Assembly (NCBI GenBank): GCA_015492355.1
Contig: WGFF01000010.1
Coordinates: 1-9,732 of the forward strand
Length of the DNA stretch: 9,732 nucleotides
DNA from: Deltaproteobacteria bacterium
GTDB lineage: Bacteria; Desulfobacterota; GWC2-55-46; S146-73
Reading direction: 5' to 3'
Part shown: positions 1 through 6,566 of the stretch, piece by piece
Numbering within the stretch: position 1 is the first letter of the stretch
Layout of the letters: every line of letters starts with the position of its first letter
Notes under the pieces: model-generated
Database searches by the model: none
Told to the model about the DNA's origin: nothing
The model's input: the letters and a program-made list of their open reading frames with translations, nothing else
Translations under genes and position numbers: made by a program

Positions 1-179
1 AAGAGACAGTTCTTACCGAGGGTTATCATCCTTTCAACGTACCGTCTCAGTTCCTTTGCCTTTGGTGTGGTGGTTTTTATCCTTCCATGGAGTATGAGGG
101 CATTGGTCATGTTCGCCATCATGCATCTCAGGTGTCCACTGTGTCTGCTGAACCTTTTATCGTCTCTGTTGTGCCTCAT
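1..179 (-). CDS. rplQ: Ribosomal protein L17 (N-terminal part, cut by window edge)
   Basis: L17 is a large-subunit protein near the peptide exit tunnel. The frame opens with ATG at 179 and stays open to base 1, giving 59 complete residues of a protein usually near 115-130. It begins MRHNRDDKRFSRHSGHLR and continues with TNALILHGRIKTTTPKAKEL and a following ITLGK, matching the L17 N-terminal pattern (MRH..., an ERIxTT-like stretch, AKELR, ITLGK). A Shine-Dalgarno-like GAGGTG lies 8 bases before the ATG. It starts 12 bases after the rpoA stop, so the two are almost certainly co-transcribed and perhaps translationally coupled. rplQ usually closes the alpha operon, so the transcript end probably lies just outside the window. 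The identity is secure. The C-terminus is not visible. Confidence 0.95.
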   Translation of the reverse strand, partial: MRHNRDDKRFSRHSGHLRCMMANMTNALILHGRIKTTTPKAKELRRYVERMITLGKNCL

Positions 180-191
180 GATTCTACCACC

Positions 192-1214
192 TCAGACGTT
201 GTCCTTCTGTTCAAGGTGCATCCTGTCGAGCTCCTCCCTTGAGGGAAAGCCCTCGAGCTTCATGCCGAAATCAAGCCCCATACTGTGGAGTATCTGTTTT
301 ATCTCGTTGAGGGACTTTCTGCCAAAGTTCTTGGTCTTGAGCATCTCCTGGTCGGTCTTCTGCACCATCTCGCCTATGTACTTGATATTCGCATTCTTAA
401 GGCAGTTGGCAGACCTTACTGAGAGCTCCAGCTCGTCCACGGTCTTGAAGAGGTTTTCATTGAACTTGGGCTTGGTCTCCCTCGGCTCTTCGTGCCTTTC
501 TTCTTCGTCCTTCTCCTCGAAGGTTATGAATACACTCAGCTGATCCTTCAGTATCTTGGCTGCTATTGCAACAGCGGTCTGTGGGTCTATAGCACCTGTG
601 GTCCATACCTCCAGAACGAGCCTGTCATAGTCGGTCCTCTGTCCCACCCTTGCATGTGTTACATTGAAGTTGACCTTTGTTACAGGCTGGAATATGGCAT
701 CTATGGGTATCATGCCCACTGGCTGGTTCTGCATCTTGTTTCTCTCCGCAGGTACATATCCCTTGCCAGTACCTGCTATGAGCTCGCAGTTGAAGGACCC
801 ATCCTTCGCAACAGTGGCTATGTGCTGGTCAGGGTTGAGTATCTCCACCCCTGAATCACAGATTATATCACCTGCCTTTACCTCACACTCGCCCACTGCC
901 TTGATCCTGAGGGTCTTCTGACCCTCGCCATCCATCTTAAGCCTTACCTTCTTGAGATTGAGTATTATGTCGGTTACATCCTCCTTGATGCCAGGGATAG
1001 ATGTAAACTCATGCAGAACCCCGTCGATCTTCACATTGGTTATAGCAGCCCCCTGAAGAGAAGAAAGCAATATCCTCCTTAGGGAATTACCTATGGTAAT
1101 CCCGAATCCCCTCTCCAGGGGTTCTGCTACAAACTTACCATAAGTCGGTGTGAGTGTGTCCCTATCAACCTCGAGTTTCTTTGGTTTTATAAGGTCACGC
1201 CAATTCCTCTGCAT
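192..1214 (-). CDS. rpoA: DNA-directed RNA polymerase subunit alpha
   Basis: Alpha dimerises to start assembly of RNA polymerase, and its C-terminal domain contacts UP-element DNA and activators. The protein has 340 residues, a normal length. The N-terminal domain (about 1-235) carries the assembly motif EPLERGFGITIGNSLRRILL near residues 32-51 and KIDGVLHEF soon after. An acidic, charged linker near residues 236-250 (EEKDEEERHEE) follows. The C-terminal domain (about 260-325) has ELSVRSANCLKNANI and NFGRKSLNEIK, so the arginine and lysine regions used for DNA contact in E. coli are present. The ATG at 1214 is preceded by a G-rich stretch (GGGGGC) about 7 bases upstream. The start is 118 bases after the rpsD stop, an unusually long gap with a strong inverted repeat, so alpha may be made at a different level from the ribosomal proteins upstream. 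rplQ follows after 12 bases. Confidence 0.98.
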   Translation of the reverse strand: MQRNWRDLIKPKKLEVDRDTLTPTYGKFVAEPLERGFGITIGNSLRRILLSSLQGAAITNVKIDGVLHEFTSIPGIKEDVTDIILNLKKVRLKMDGEGQKTLRIKAVGECEVKAGDIICDSGVEILNPDQHIATVAKDGSFNCELIAGTGKGYVPAERNKMQNQPVGMIPIDAIFQPVTKVNFNVTHARVGQRTDYDRLVLEVWTTGAIDPQTAVAIAAKILKDQLSVFITFEEKDEEERHEEPRETKPKFNENLFKTVDELELSVRSANCLKNANIKYIGEMVQKTDQEMLKTKNFGRKSLNEIKQILHSMGLDFGMKLEGFPSREELDRMHLEQKDNV

Positions 1215-1289
1215 TATGACGCCCCCGTAACTTTTTAGACTTTTAATGGTTTAAGATACCCTTCCCTTTATAAATACTCTTAAAATCCC

Positions 1290-1328
1290 TTCCAGCGGAA
1301 AAACCTCCATGGAACCCTCCCGCTGGAA
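1290..1328 (-). other. Inverted repeat after rpsD: possible attenuator or weak terminator
   Basis: Perfect 9-base arms TTCCAGCGG (1290-1298) and CCGCTGGAA (1320-1328) flank a 21-base loop that contains the small palindrome TCCATGGA. On the transcript the hairpin begins a few bases after the rpsD stop and is followed by GGGATTTTAAG, a short T-run after the stem. That resembles a weak intrinsic terminator or a processing site. The rest of the gap to rpoA (1215-1289) is AT-rich, with TATAAA and TTAAA stretches, but I could not pair a -10 with a credible -35. The structure is seen in the sequence; its function is inferred. Confidence 0.5.
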
Positions 1329-1332
1329 AAAC

Positions 1333-1959
1333 TTATTTAGAATAGAGCTCCACTATGAGGTGTTCCTGTACGGGCACTGTAATATCGTCTCTCTTGGGGA
1401 GTCTCACAACTGTTCCCTTAAGGTTGTCCCTGTCAAGGGAAAGCCATTCAGGGACCCCCCTCCTTTCCACTGCACCGATATTCTCTGCGAACCTTGCCAC
1501 CTTCTTTCTGTTCTCTGCGACCTCGATGACATCGTTCTCCTTGATAAGATAGGAAGGGATGTTGACCTTCCTGCCGTTTACACGGAAGTGTCCATGGGTC
1601 ACAAGGATGCGTGCCTCTCTCCTCGAACCTGCAAAGCCGAGCCTGTAGACCACATTGTCGAGCCGTCTTTCAAGGAGTACCATGAGGTTCTCTCCTGTAA
1701 CCCCTCTCTTTCGCTCAGCCTTCCTGAAGGTGTTGAGAAACTGGGTCTCCATGAGCCCGTACATGCGTTTTACCTTCTGCTTTTCCCTCAGCTGGAGTGC
1801 ATATTCAGATATCTTTCCCCTGAGCTGACCGTGCTGACCGGGCGGATAACTCCTCCTCTCCACAGCGCACTTATCAGTGTAACACCTGTCGCTTTTAAGG
1901 TAGAGTTTCATCCCCTCGCGTCTGCACAGCTTGCATACAGGACCTGTGTACCTTGCCAA
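1333..1959 (-). CDS. rpsD: Ribosomal protein S4, zinc-binding form
   Basis: S4 is a primary 16S rRNA binder that nucleates small-subunit assembly, and in many bacteria it represses the alpha operon. The protein has 208 residues, the usual length. Cysteines at 9, 12, 26 and 31 (CKLC, then CYTDKC) match the zinc-finger spacing of the Thermus S4, followed by RRSYPPGQHG. The S4 RNA-binding domain lies at about 97-160, with RRLDNVVYRLGFAGSRREAR and the basic stretch after it. The start is TTG at 1959, chosen because AAGGAGGAAGAG sits directly upstream at proper spacing and the protein then begins with the family's M-A-R-Y-x-GP. It lies 27 bases after rpsK. A long hairpin-bearing gap separates it from rpoA. 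Confidence 0.98.
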   Translation of the reverse strand: MARYTGPVCKLCRREGMKLYLKSDRCYTDKCAVERRSYPPGQHGQLRGKISEYALQLREKQKVKRMYGLMETQFLNTFRKAERKRGVTGENLMVLLERRLDNVVYRLGFAGSRREARILVTHGHFRVNGRKVNIPSYLIKENDVIEVAENRKKVARFAENIGAVERRGVPEWLSLDRDNLKGTVVRLPKRDDITVPVQEHLIVELYSK

Positions 1960-1986
1960 CTCTTCCTCCTTCTTTTTTAATTGTAC

Positions 1987-2361
1987 TTATACCCTGCGTC
2001 TTTTCGGTGGTCTGCAACCGTTGTGAGGTATGGGTGTTACATCCCTTATGAGGCTTATGCTGAATCCTGCTGCCTGGAGTGCCCTCAATGCCGCCTCCCT
2101 CCCTGCACCAGGACCATTGATATACACATCCACCGTCCTGACACCGAGGTCTATCGCCTTCTTTGCAGCGGATTCAGCAGCCACCTGGGCGGCAAACGGT
2201 GTGCCCTTTCTCGACCCCTTAAAACCCTCGCTACCTGCACTCGCCCAGGTAAGCACATTCCCCTCGGGATCGGTAATGCTGACAATGGTGTTGTTGAAGG
2301 TCGATTTTATATGGGCGATACCCTTTGATACAGCCCTCTTTGCTCTCTTTGCCTTTGCCAT
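1987..2361 (-). CDS. rpsK: Ribosomal protein S11
   Basis: S11 sits on the small-subunit platform beside S6/S18 and 16S helix 45, near the E site. The protein has 124 residues, normal for the family. It has a basic N-terminus (AKAKRAKRAVSKG), then IAHIKSTFNNTIVSITDPEG, the GFKGSRKGTPFAAQVAAE core, and the conserved C-terminal signature DVTPIPHNGCRPPKRRRV. The ATG at 2361 follows a clear GGAGGT with a 7-base spacer that runs across the 24-base gap after rpsM. Position between rpsM and rpsD is the standard alpha-operon order. Nothing in the protein is unusual. Confidence 0.98.
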   Translation of the reverse strand: MAKAKRAKRAVSKGIAHIKSTFNNTIVSITDPEGNVLTWASAGSEGFKGSRKGTPFAAQVAAESAAKKAIDLGVRTVDVYINGPGAGREAALRALQAAGFSISLIRDVTPIPHNGCRPPKRRRV

Positions 2362-2385
2362 TCAGCCTACCTCCATCAAAAGGCT

Positions 2386-2757
2386 TTACTTCTTGCGCGA
2401 GGTTATGATACCCCTTCTCGGTCCCTTCCTTGTCCTTGCGTTGGTATGGGTACGCTGTCCGCGTACAGGGAGGTTCTTCCTGTGCCGAAGCCCTCTGTAA
2501 CAACCCATGTCCATGAGCCTCTTTATGTTCATTGCCACTTCCTTTCGCAGATCACCCTCCACCTTGTACTCGGAATCTATAATCTTCCTTATACTCGCAA
2601 CCTGCTCGTCAGTAAGGTTCTGTGTCCTTATAGAGGGTTCAATACCTGCCTTCCTGAGTATCTCAGAGGCAGAACTCCTCCCTATGCCATAAATCCTCGT
2701 AAGGGCAATATCTATCCTCTTGTTCTTGGGTAAATCTACACCAGCAATCCTTGCCAA
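2386..2757 (-). CDS. rpsM: Ribosomal protein S13
   Basis: S13 is a small-subunit head protein that contacts the P-site tRNA and forms bridges to the large subunit through L5. The protein has 123 residues, typical. It begins MARIAGVDLPKNKRI, followed by the helix-turn-helix element ALTRIYGIGRSSASEIL (about residues 18-34). It ends with the basic tail GQRTHTNARTRKGPRRG that reaches toward tRNA. The start is TTG at 2757: GGAGGGG lies about 6 bases upstream and the resulting N-terminus fits the family exactly. It opens the alpha-operon segment after a 105-base gap from rpmJ. In E. coli the leader of rpsM is where S4 binds to repress translation, so that gap is a plausible regulatory leader here, though this is not shown. 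Confidence 0.97.
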   Translation of the reverse strand: MARIAGVDLPKNKRIDIALTRIYGIGRSSASEILRKAGIEPSIRTQNLTDEQVASIRKIIDSEYKVEGDLRKEVAMNIKRLMDMGCYRGLRHRKNLPVRGQRTHTNARTRKGPRRGIITSRKK

Positions 2758-2828
2758 TCTCTACCCCTCCATCGATTTTATTTCTCCATGGAAAGACCCC
2801 CTATAAAGGGCCCTCCCCTGTTAAAATC

Positions 2829-2858
2829 CCCCTTCAGGAACCTTAACCCGAAAAGGGG
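2829..2858 (-). other. Inverted repeat between rpmJ and rpsM
   Basis: Arms CCCCTT (2829-2834) and AAGGGG (2853-2858) enclose an 18-base loop just after the rpmJ stop. On the transcript the stem is followed by GATTTTAAC, giving the same GGGATTTTAA tail as the hairpin upstream of rpoA. A second small palindrome (CCCTTTATAGGG on the transcript) and CCATGGAG occur further along the gap before the rpsM Shine-Dalgarno sequence. The location, a long gap ahead of rpsM, matches where S4 autoregulation acts in E. coli, but I do not recognise the E. coli pseudoknot. It is a moderate structure with unknown function. Confidence 0.4.
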
Positions 2859-2862
2859 ACCT

Positions 2863-2976
2863 TCATCCCTGTCTCTGTTTGTGTTTGGGATTGACGCAGA
2901 CAACCCTCACAACACCTTTACGTCTTATTATCTTGCACTTTGCGCATATCCTTTTTACAGAACTACGTACCTTCAT
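2863..2976 (-). CDS. rpmJ: Ribosomal protein L36, zinc-binding form
   Basis: L36 is the smallest large-subunit protein and helps organise 23S rRNA near domains II and V. Translating 2976-2863 gives 37 residues beginning MKVRSSVKRICAKCK and ending VNPKHKQRQG, the normal length. The zinc ligands are all present: Cys11, Cys14, Cys27 and His32 (C-x2-C-x12-C-x4-H). The ATG lies 21 bases after the infA stop. A G-rich Shine-Dalgarno-like GGGGGAG lies about 12 bases upstream, a little far. The sequence TGATATAAT, which reads as an extended -10 promoter element, falls directly before the ATG. The order infA-rpmJ-rpsM is widespread in bacteria. Confidence 0.97.
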   Translation of the reverse strand: MKVRSSVKRICAKCKIIRRKGVVRVVCVNPKHKQRQG

Positions 2977-2997
2977 AATTATATCATACTCCCCCTG

Positions 2998-3216
2998 TTA
3001 CTTGGACCTGTAGGTAATCCTGCCCCTTGTAAGGTCATAGGGCGAAAGCTCCACCGTTACCTTATCTCCAGGCAGTATCTTTATAAAATGCATCCTCATC
3101 TTGCCCGACACATGGGCAAGCACTTTGTGCCCGTTCTCGAGTTCCACCCTGAACATGGCATTGGGCAGGGTCTCTATAACAGTACCCTCTACCTGTATCG
3201 CCTCTTCCTTCGGCAT
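2998..3216 (-). CDS. infA: Translation initiation factor IF-1
   Basis: IF-1 binds the 30S A site and, with IF-2 and IF-3, sets up initiation. The protein has 72 residues, the usual length, and is a single OB-fold. It has KEEAIQVEGTVIETLPNAMF, then RVELENGHKVLAHVSGKMR, and the C-terminal GDKVTVELSPYDLTRGRITY, all hallmark stretches. The ATG at 3216 is only 7 bases after the map stop. The upstream GGGGGG run makes a rather poor, close Shine-Dalgarno sequence, so coupling to map translation is plausible. The context map-infA-rpmJ is the classic one. No anomalies. Confidence 0.97.
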   Translation of the reverse strand: MPKEEAIQVEGTVIETLPNAMFRVELENGHKVLAHVSGKMRMHFIKILPGDKVTVELSPYDLTRGRITYRSK

Positions 3217-3223
3217 ATCCCCC

Positions 3224-3985
3224 CTACAGTCTGCTCAACACATACGGTCCCTTTGAGGTTACAGCAACGGAGTGCTCGAAGTGGGCAGAGAGCCTTCCAT
3301 CCACTGTAACCGCTGTCCAGCCATCATCGAGCACCCTTACATCGCTCTTTCCCGCATTTATCATGGGCTCTATGGCAAGTACCATACCCTCTTTGAGCCT
3401 TACACCCCTGCCGGGCACACCAAAATTGGGTACCTGCGGTGGCTCATGGAGTCTCCTCCCTATGCCATGCCCCACAAACTCCCTGACAACAGAGAACCCC
3501 TCTCCTTCCACATACTCCTGAACAGCATGGGATATATCCATCAGTCTGTTGCCTTCCCTCGTCCTCGATATGGCACGCTCAAGGGCGGTCTCAGTAACAC
3601 GGATGAGCCTTTCTGCCTCCTCCGAGACCTCACCTACAGGTACTGTCACCGCAGAATCACCATAGAAACCATCGTACAGAACACCGAGGTCTATACTTAT
3701 TATATCACCTTCCCTGAGTACCTTCCTCTTCGACGGCATACCATGAACCACCTCTTCGTTGACAGATGTACACAGACAGAAGGGATAGTTCCTGTAGCCC
3801 TTGAATGCAGGTATCGCCTTTCGCTTCCGTATCTCCTCGTCCGCAATGAGCTCAAGGTCCATGGTGCTTATTCCGCTTTCTACCTTCTCTTTCAGGATCT
3901 CCAGGACCTCTGCAACTATTATATTACTCCTCCTTAACTTTTCTATCTCATCACGGCTCTTAAGGATTATTACCTCTCTGTCCAA
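3224..3985 (-). CDS. map: Type I methionine aminopeptidase
   Basis: This metalloenzyme removes the initiator methionine from new cytosolic proteins with a small second residue. The protein has 253 residues, a normal bacterial type I length with no N-terminal extension. The five metal ligands are in place: Asp99, Asp110, His173, Glu206 and Glu237. His81 (EVVHGMPS) and His180 (RRLHEPP) are in the expected substrate-contact positions. The pita-bread fold core runs from about 15 to 250. The start is uncertain. TTG at 3985 overlaps the end of adk by 26 bases and has only AGGT four bases upstream, yet no better in-frame ATG or GTG precedes the conserved IILKS motif, which sits near the N-terminus in relatives. 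It lies between adk and infA as in many bacteria. Confidence 0.96.
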   Translation of the reverse strand: MDREVIILKSRDEIEKLRRSNIIVAEVLEILKEKVESGISTMDLELIADEEIRKRKAIPAFKGYRNYPFCLCTSVNEEVVHGMPSKRKVLREGDIISIDLGVLYDGFYGDSAVTVPVGEVSEEAERLIRVTETALERAISRTREGNRLMDISHAVQEYVEGEGFSVVREFVGHGIGRRLHEPPQVPNFGVPGRGVRLKEGMVLAIEPMINAGKSDVRVLDDGWTAVTVDGRLSAHFEHSVAVTSKGPYVLSRL

Positions 3986-4619
3986 TGATACCTACTATTC
4001 TCTCCGTTATTTGTTCAGCACTTCCAGTGCCGTCAACAGCCCTGTAGATACCCATCCTTGTGTAGTAGTCCACAAGTGGCAGGGTCTGTTGCCTGTAGAC
4101 CTCAAGCCTTGCCTCTATGGTCTCCTCCCTGTCGTCATCCCTCTGGTATATCTCGCCACCGCATCTGTCGCACACACTGTCCTTCGATGGAGGATTGTAT
4201 ATGACATGATAGTTGGCACCACATCCCCTGCACACCCTTCTACCGCTCAGACGCCTTATTATCTCCTCTTTCGGGACATCTATGCCTATTACATGGTCTA
4301 TCTGCTTTCCTATGCCCCTGAGCATCTCCCTGAGCGCCTCTGCCTGGGCTACGTTCCTGGGAAAGCCATCGAGTATAAAACCCCTTCTACAGTCGTCCCT
4401 GCTTATGCGGACCTTTACCATATCCACAACGACCTCATCAGGCACAAGTGCACCCCTTTCCATGTATTCCTTTGCCTTCATACCCAGGGGTGTGTTCATG
4501 CGCACATTCTCCCTGAGGATATCGCCAGTGGATATCTGTGGTATACCGAACCTCTCAGCGAGTGCCTTGCCCTGGGTACCCTTTCCTGCCCCAGGGGGAC
4601 CGAAGAGTATAAGGTTCAT
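3960..4619 (-). CDS. adk: Adenylate kinase, long form with zinc-binding lid
   Basis: The enzyme interconverts ATP + AMP and 2 ADP in the cytosol. The protein has 219 residues. The P-loop GPPGAGKGT is at residues 7-15, followed by the AMP-binding region (STGDILRE near 30-37) and GFPRN near 85-89. The long lid domain carries Cys130, Cys133, Cys150 and Cys153 (CRGC and CDRC), the four-cysteine zinc site found in Geobacillus-type enzymes. YQRDDD with the catalytic arginines follows. Two adjacent ATGs are possible, at 4622 and 4619. The second gives the family-typical MNLILFG and about 7 bases from a CAGGT-like Shine-Dalgarno sequence, so I chose it. Either way the start overlaps the secY stop. 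The C-terminus overlaps the proposed map start. Confidence 0.97.
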   Translation of the reverse strand: MNLILFGPPGAGKGTQGKALAERFGIPQISTGDILRENVRMNTPLGMKAKEYMERGALVPDEVVVDMVKVRISRDDCRRGFILDGFPRNVAQAEALREMLRGIGKQIDHVIGIDVPKEEIIRRLSGRRVCRGCGANYHVIYNPPSKDSVCDRCGGEIYQRDDDREETIEARLEVYRQQTLPLVDYYTRMGIYRAVDGTGSAEQITERIVGIIGQRGNNP

Positions 4620-5932
4620 CATCCGTACCTGCCCTTTATCCTGCCTTTCTTCAAAAGTCCTTCATACGACCTTGCAAGCAGATGTGACTCTATCTGCTGG
4701 GCTGTATCCATTGCAACACCTACCGCTATGAGGAGTGCGGTACCGCCGAAGTAAAAGGGTGCGTTGAACTCTGTGATGAGTATACTCGGCAGTACGCACA
4801 CCGCTGAAAGGTACAGCCCTCCCCAGAGTGTGAGCCTTGAGAGAACCTTGTCTATATAGTCCGCTGTATTCTGTCCCGGTCTTATACCGGGTATGAAGCC
4901 ACCGAATTTTTTGAGATTGTCTGCAACGTCCTTGGGGTTGAACTGTATGGCTGTGTAGAAATAGGCAAAGAACATTATAAGGACAACGTAAAAGACATTG
5001 TATAGTATACCGCTCGGGCCGAGGAGATTCTCGGCTATGTACTTCATAAAGGGTATGTCTATGAAATTCACCACGGTCGATGGAAAGAGTATCATGGAGG
5101 ATGCAAATATGGGCGGTATCACACCTGCTGAATTGACCTTGAGCGGTAGGTGCTGTACCCCTCCTCCCACCATCTTTCTTCCAACGACCCTCTTGGGATA
5201 CTGTATGGGTATACGCCTCTGACCTGCCTCTACATAGACTATGAATGCCACAACCGCTATCATGAGTATTACAAGGAACATCACAAAGAGGATACTCATC
5301 TCTCCAGACCTGACAAGGCGTATGGTGTTATTCACAGCGGATGGCATCCTTGCAACGATACCAGCGAATATTATGAGCGATATGCCGTTACCTATGCCCC
5401 TTTCTGTTATCTGCTCGCCGAGCCACATAAGGAACGTGGTACCCGAGGTGAGGGTTATTATGGTCATGAGCCTGAAGCTCCAGCCCGGCTCAAGCACGAT
5501 GGGCTCACCCGCAGGACCACGCATGTTCTCAAGCCCCACACTCAGTATCAAGCCCTGTACAGCACTGAGCACAACGGTAAAGTACCTTGTATACTGTGTT
5601 ATCTTTCTTCTCCCCGACTCACCCTCCTTTGATAGTTTCTCAAGATGGGGTATGACCACCGTGAGGAGCTGGAGTATTATCGACGCACTTATGTATGGAA
5701 TGATACCCAGAGCGAATACAGAAAAATTCTCCAGCGCCCCACCTGTGAACATGGCGGCAAAGTCCAGTATGGTGCCCCTTGCCGCCTTGAAAAAACCGGC
5801 GAGTGCCTCTGCATCTATGCCCGGTGTGGGTATGAATACCCCTATCCTGTAAACAGCAAGGAGGAGGAAGGTTATAATTATCCTCCGCCTGAGTTCAGGA
5901 ACCTTGCCTATATTGGGACCCAGACTCGCCAA
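4619..5932 (-). CDS. secY: Protein translocase channel subunit SecY
   Basis: SecY forms the membrane channel of the SecYEG translocon. The protein has 437 residues and is very hydrophobic, consistent with the family's ten membrane helices. Helix 1 is near 18-36. The helix 2 motif GIIPYISASIILQLL and the helix 4 region WLGEQITERGIGNGISL follow. The cytosolic loop between helices 6 and 7 has GQRRIPIQYPKRVVGRK and then LPLKVNSAGVIPPIFASS. The next cytosolic loop has FNPKDVADNLKKFGGFIPG. The C-terminal motif is AMDTAQQIESHLLARSYEG. The start is TTG at 5932, directly abutting the rplO stop: GGAGGT inside the last rplO codons lies 7 bases upstream. The stop overlaps the adk start. Placing SecY here ties membrane insertion capacity to ribosome synthesis. 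Confidence 0.98.
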   Translation of the reverse strand: MASLGPNIGKVPELRRRIIITFLLLAVYRIGVFIPTPGIDAEALAGFFKAARGTILDFAAMFTGGALENFSVFALGIIPYISASIILQLLTVVIPHLEKLSKEGESGRRKITQYTRYFTVVLSAVQGLILSVGLENMRGPAGEPIVLEPGWSFRLMTIITLTSGTTFLMWLGEQITERGIGNGISLIIFAGIVARMPSAVNNTIRLVRSGEMSILFVMFLVILMIAVVAFIVYVEAGQRRIPIQYPKRVVGRKMVGGGVQHLPLKVNSAGVIPPIFASSMILFPSTVVNFIDIPFMKYIAENLLGPSGILYNVFYVVLIMFFAYFYTAIQFNPKDVADNLKKFGGFIPGIRPGQNTADYIDKVLSRLTLWGGLYLSAVCVLPSILITEFNAPFYFGGTALLIAVGVAMDTAQQIESHLLARSYEGLLKKGRIKGRYG

Positions 5933-6373
5933 TTAGATTACCTCCACCTTGCCCCCGCAGGACTCTATCTTCTCCCTTGCTCCACTGCTGAAGAGATTAG
6001 CCCTGACGGTCAGTGGTATATCTATCTCCCCCTTTCCGAGAACCTTTACCGCACCTCTTTTATTCTTTATCAAGCCCTTTTCAACGAGGGTATCAGGGTC
6101 TACCCTGTCCCCTGCCTTGAAAGACCTTGCAAGGTCTCCCACGTTGACTGTTCTGTTGGGGACCCTGAAGGCGTTTCTAAAACCCCTCTTGGGAAGTCTC
6201 CTCTTAAGGGGCATCTGTCCACCCTCAAAGCCTGCCTTTACACCACCACCTGAACGCGACCTTTGACCTTTCGTGCCCCTGCCAGAGGTCTTGCCCAGAC
6301 CAGACCCCTCTCCTCTTCCGACCCTCTTTTTCTTCTTTCTGGCACCTTCAGGTGCCCTGAGTCTATCAAGCAT
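5933..6373 (-). CDS. rplO: Ribosomal protein L15
   Basis: L15 is a late-assembling large-subunit protein with a long glycine- and arginine-rich N-terminal extension threading into 23S rRNA. The protein has 146 residues, normal. The N-terminus has KKKKRVGRGEGSGLGKTSGR and KGQRSRSG, then GFEGGQMPLKRRLPKRGF. The globular C-terminal domain ends with the family-like GAREKIESCGGKVEVI. The ATG at 6373 lies 4 bases after the rpmD stop. An AGGAGGT is somewhat distant (about 11 bases), with GAAGGG closer, so coupling to rpmD is likely. Its last codons double as the Shine-Dalgarno sequence of secY. Confidence 0.97.
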   Translation of the reverse strand: MLDRLRAPEGARKKKKRVGRGEGSGLGKTSGRGTKGQRSRSGGGVKAGFEGGQMPLKRRLPKRGFRNAFRVPNRTVNVGDLARSFKAGDRVDPDTLVEKGLIKNKRGAVKVLGKGEIDIPLTVRANLFSSGAREKIESCGGKVEVI

Positions 6374-6377
6374 CCCT

Positions 6378-6566
6378 TCAGTCTACCTCCTCAACCTCTA
6401 CAAGATGGGATACCTTATCCACCATGCCCCTTACCGCAGGCGTATCCCTGAGTATGCGCGAATGGTATAGCCTCTTGAGTCCAAGCCCCCTTACTGTCTT
6501 TTTCTGTCTCTCCGAATAACCTATGGGGCTCTTCTTGAGTGTAATCTTTATCCTCTTCTCGCTCAT
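6378..6566 (-). CDS. rpmD: Ribosomal protein L30
   Basis: L30 is a small large-subunit protein, absent from some bacterial lineages, so its retention is mildly informative. The protein has 62 residues from the start I prefer. It has RIKITLKKSPIGYSERQKKT followed by RGLGLKRLYHSRILRDTPAVRG with KSPIG and the GL-K stretch diagnostic of the family, ending in VSHLVEVEEVD. I chose ATG at 6566 over the ATG at 6572. GAGGT lies six bases from 6566 but abuts 6572, and 6566 forms an ATGA overlap with the rpsE stop, a typical coupling arrangement. rplO follows 4 bases downstream. Confidence 0.95.
   Translation of the reverse strand: MSEKRIKITLKKSPIGYSERQKKTVRGLGLKRLYHSRILRDTPAVRGMVDKVSHLVEVEEVD

Noticed and set aside
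1215..1289. Possible rpoA promoter in the AT-rich stretch (TATAAA, TATCTT)
   Set aside because: No -35-like hexamer could be placed at 16-18 bases from either candidate, so only the hairpin is reported.
1309..1980. Plus-strand open frame of 223 codons opposite rpsD
   Set aside because: It exactly mirrors the S4 coding region and shows no family motifs, so it is a shadow of rpsD.
3801..4754. Long plus-strand open frame of 317 codons antisense to map, adk and secY
   Set aside because: It is antisense to three unmistakable genes, and its composition (many Cys, Tyr, Leu, Pro) is what the reverse strand of these genes yields. Similar long frames lie opposite rpsD, secY and map.
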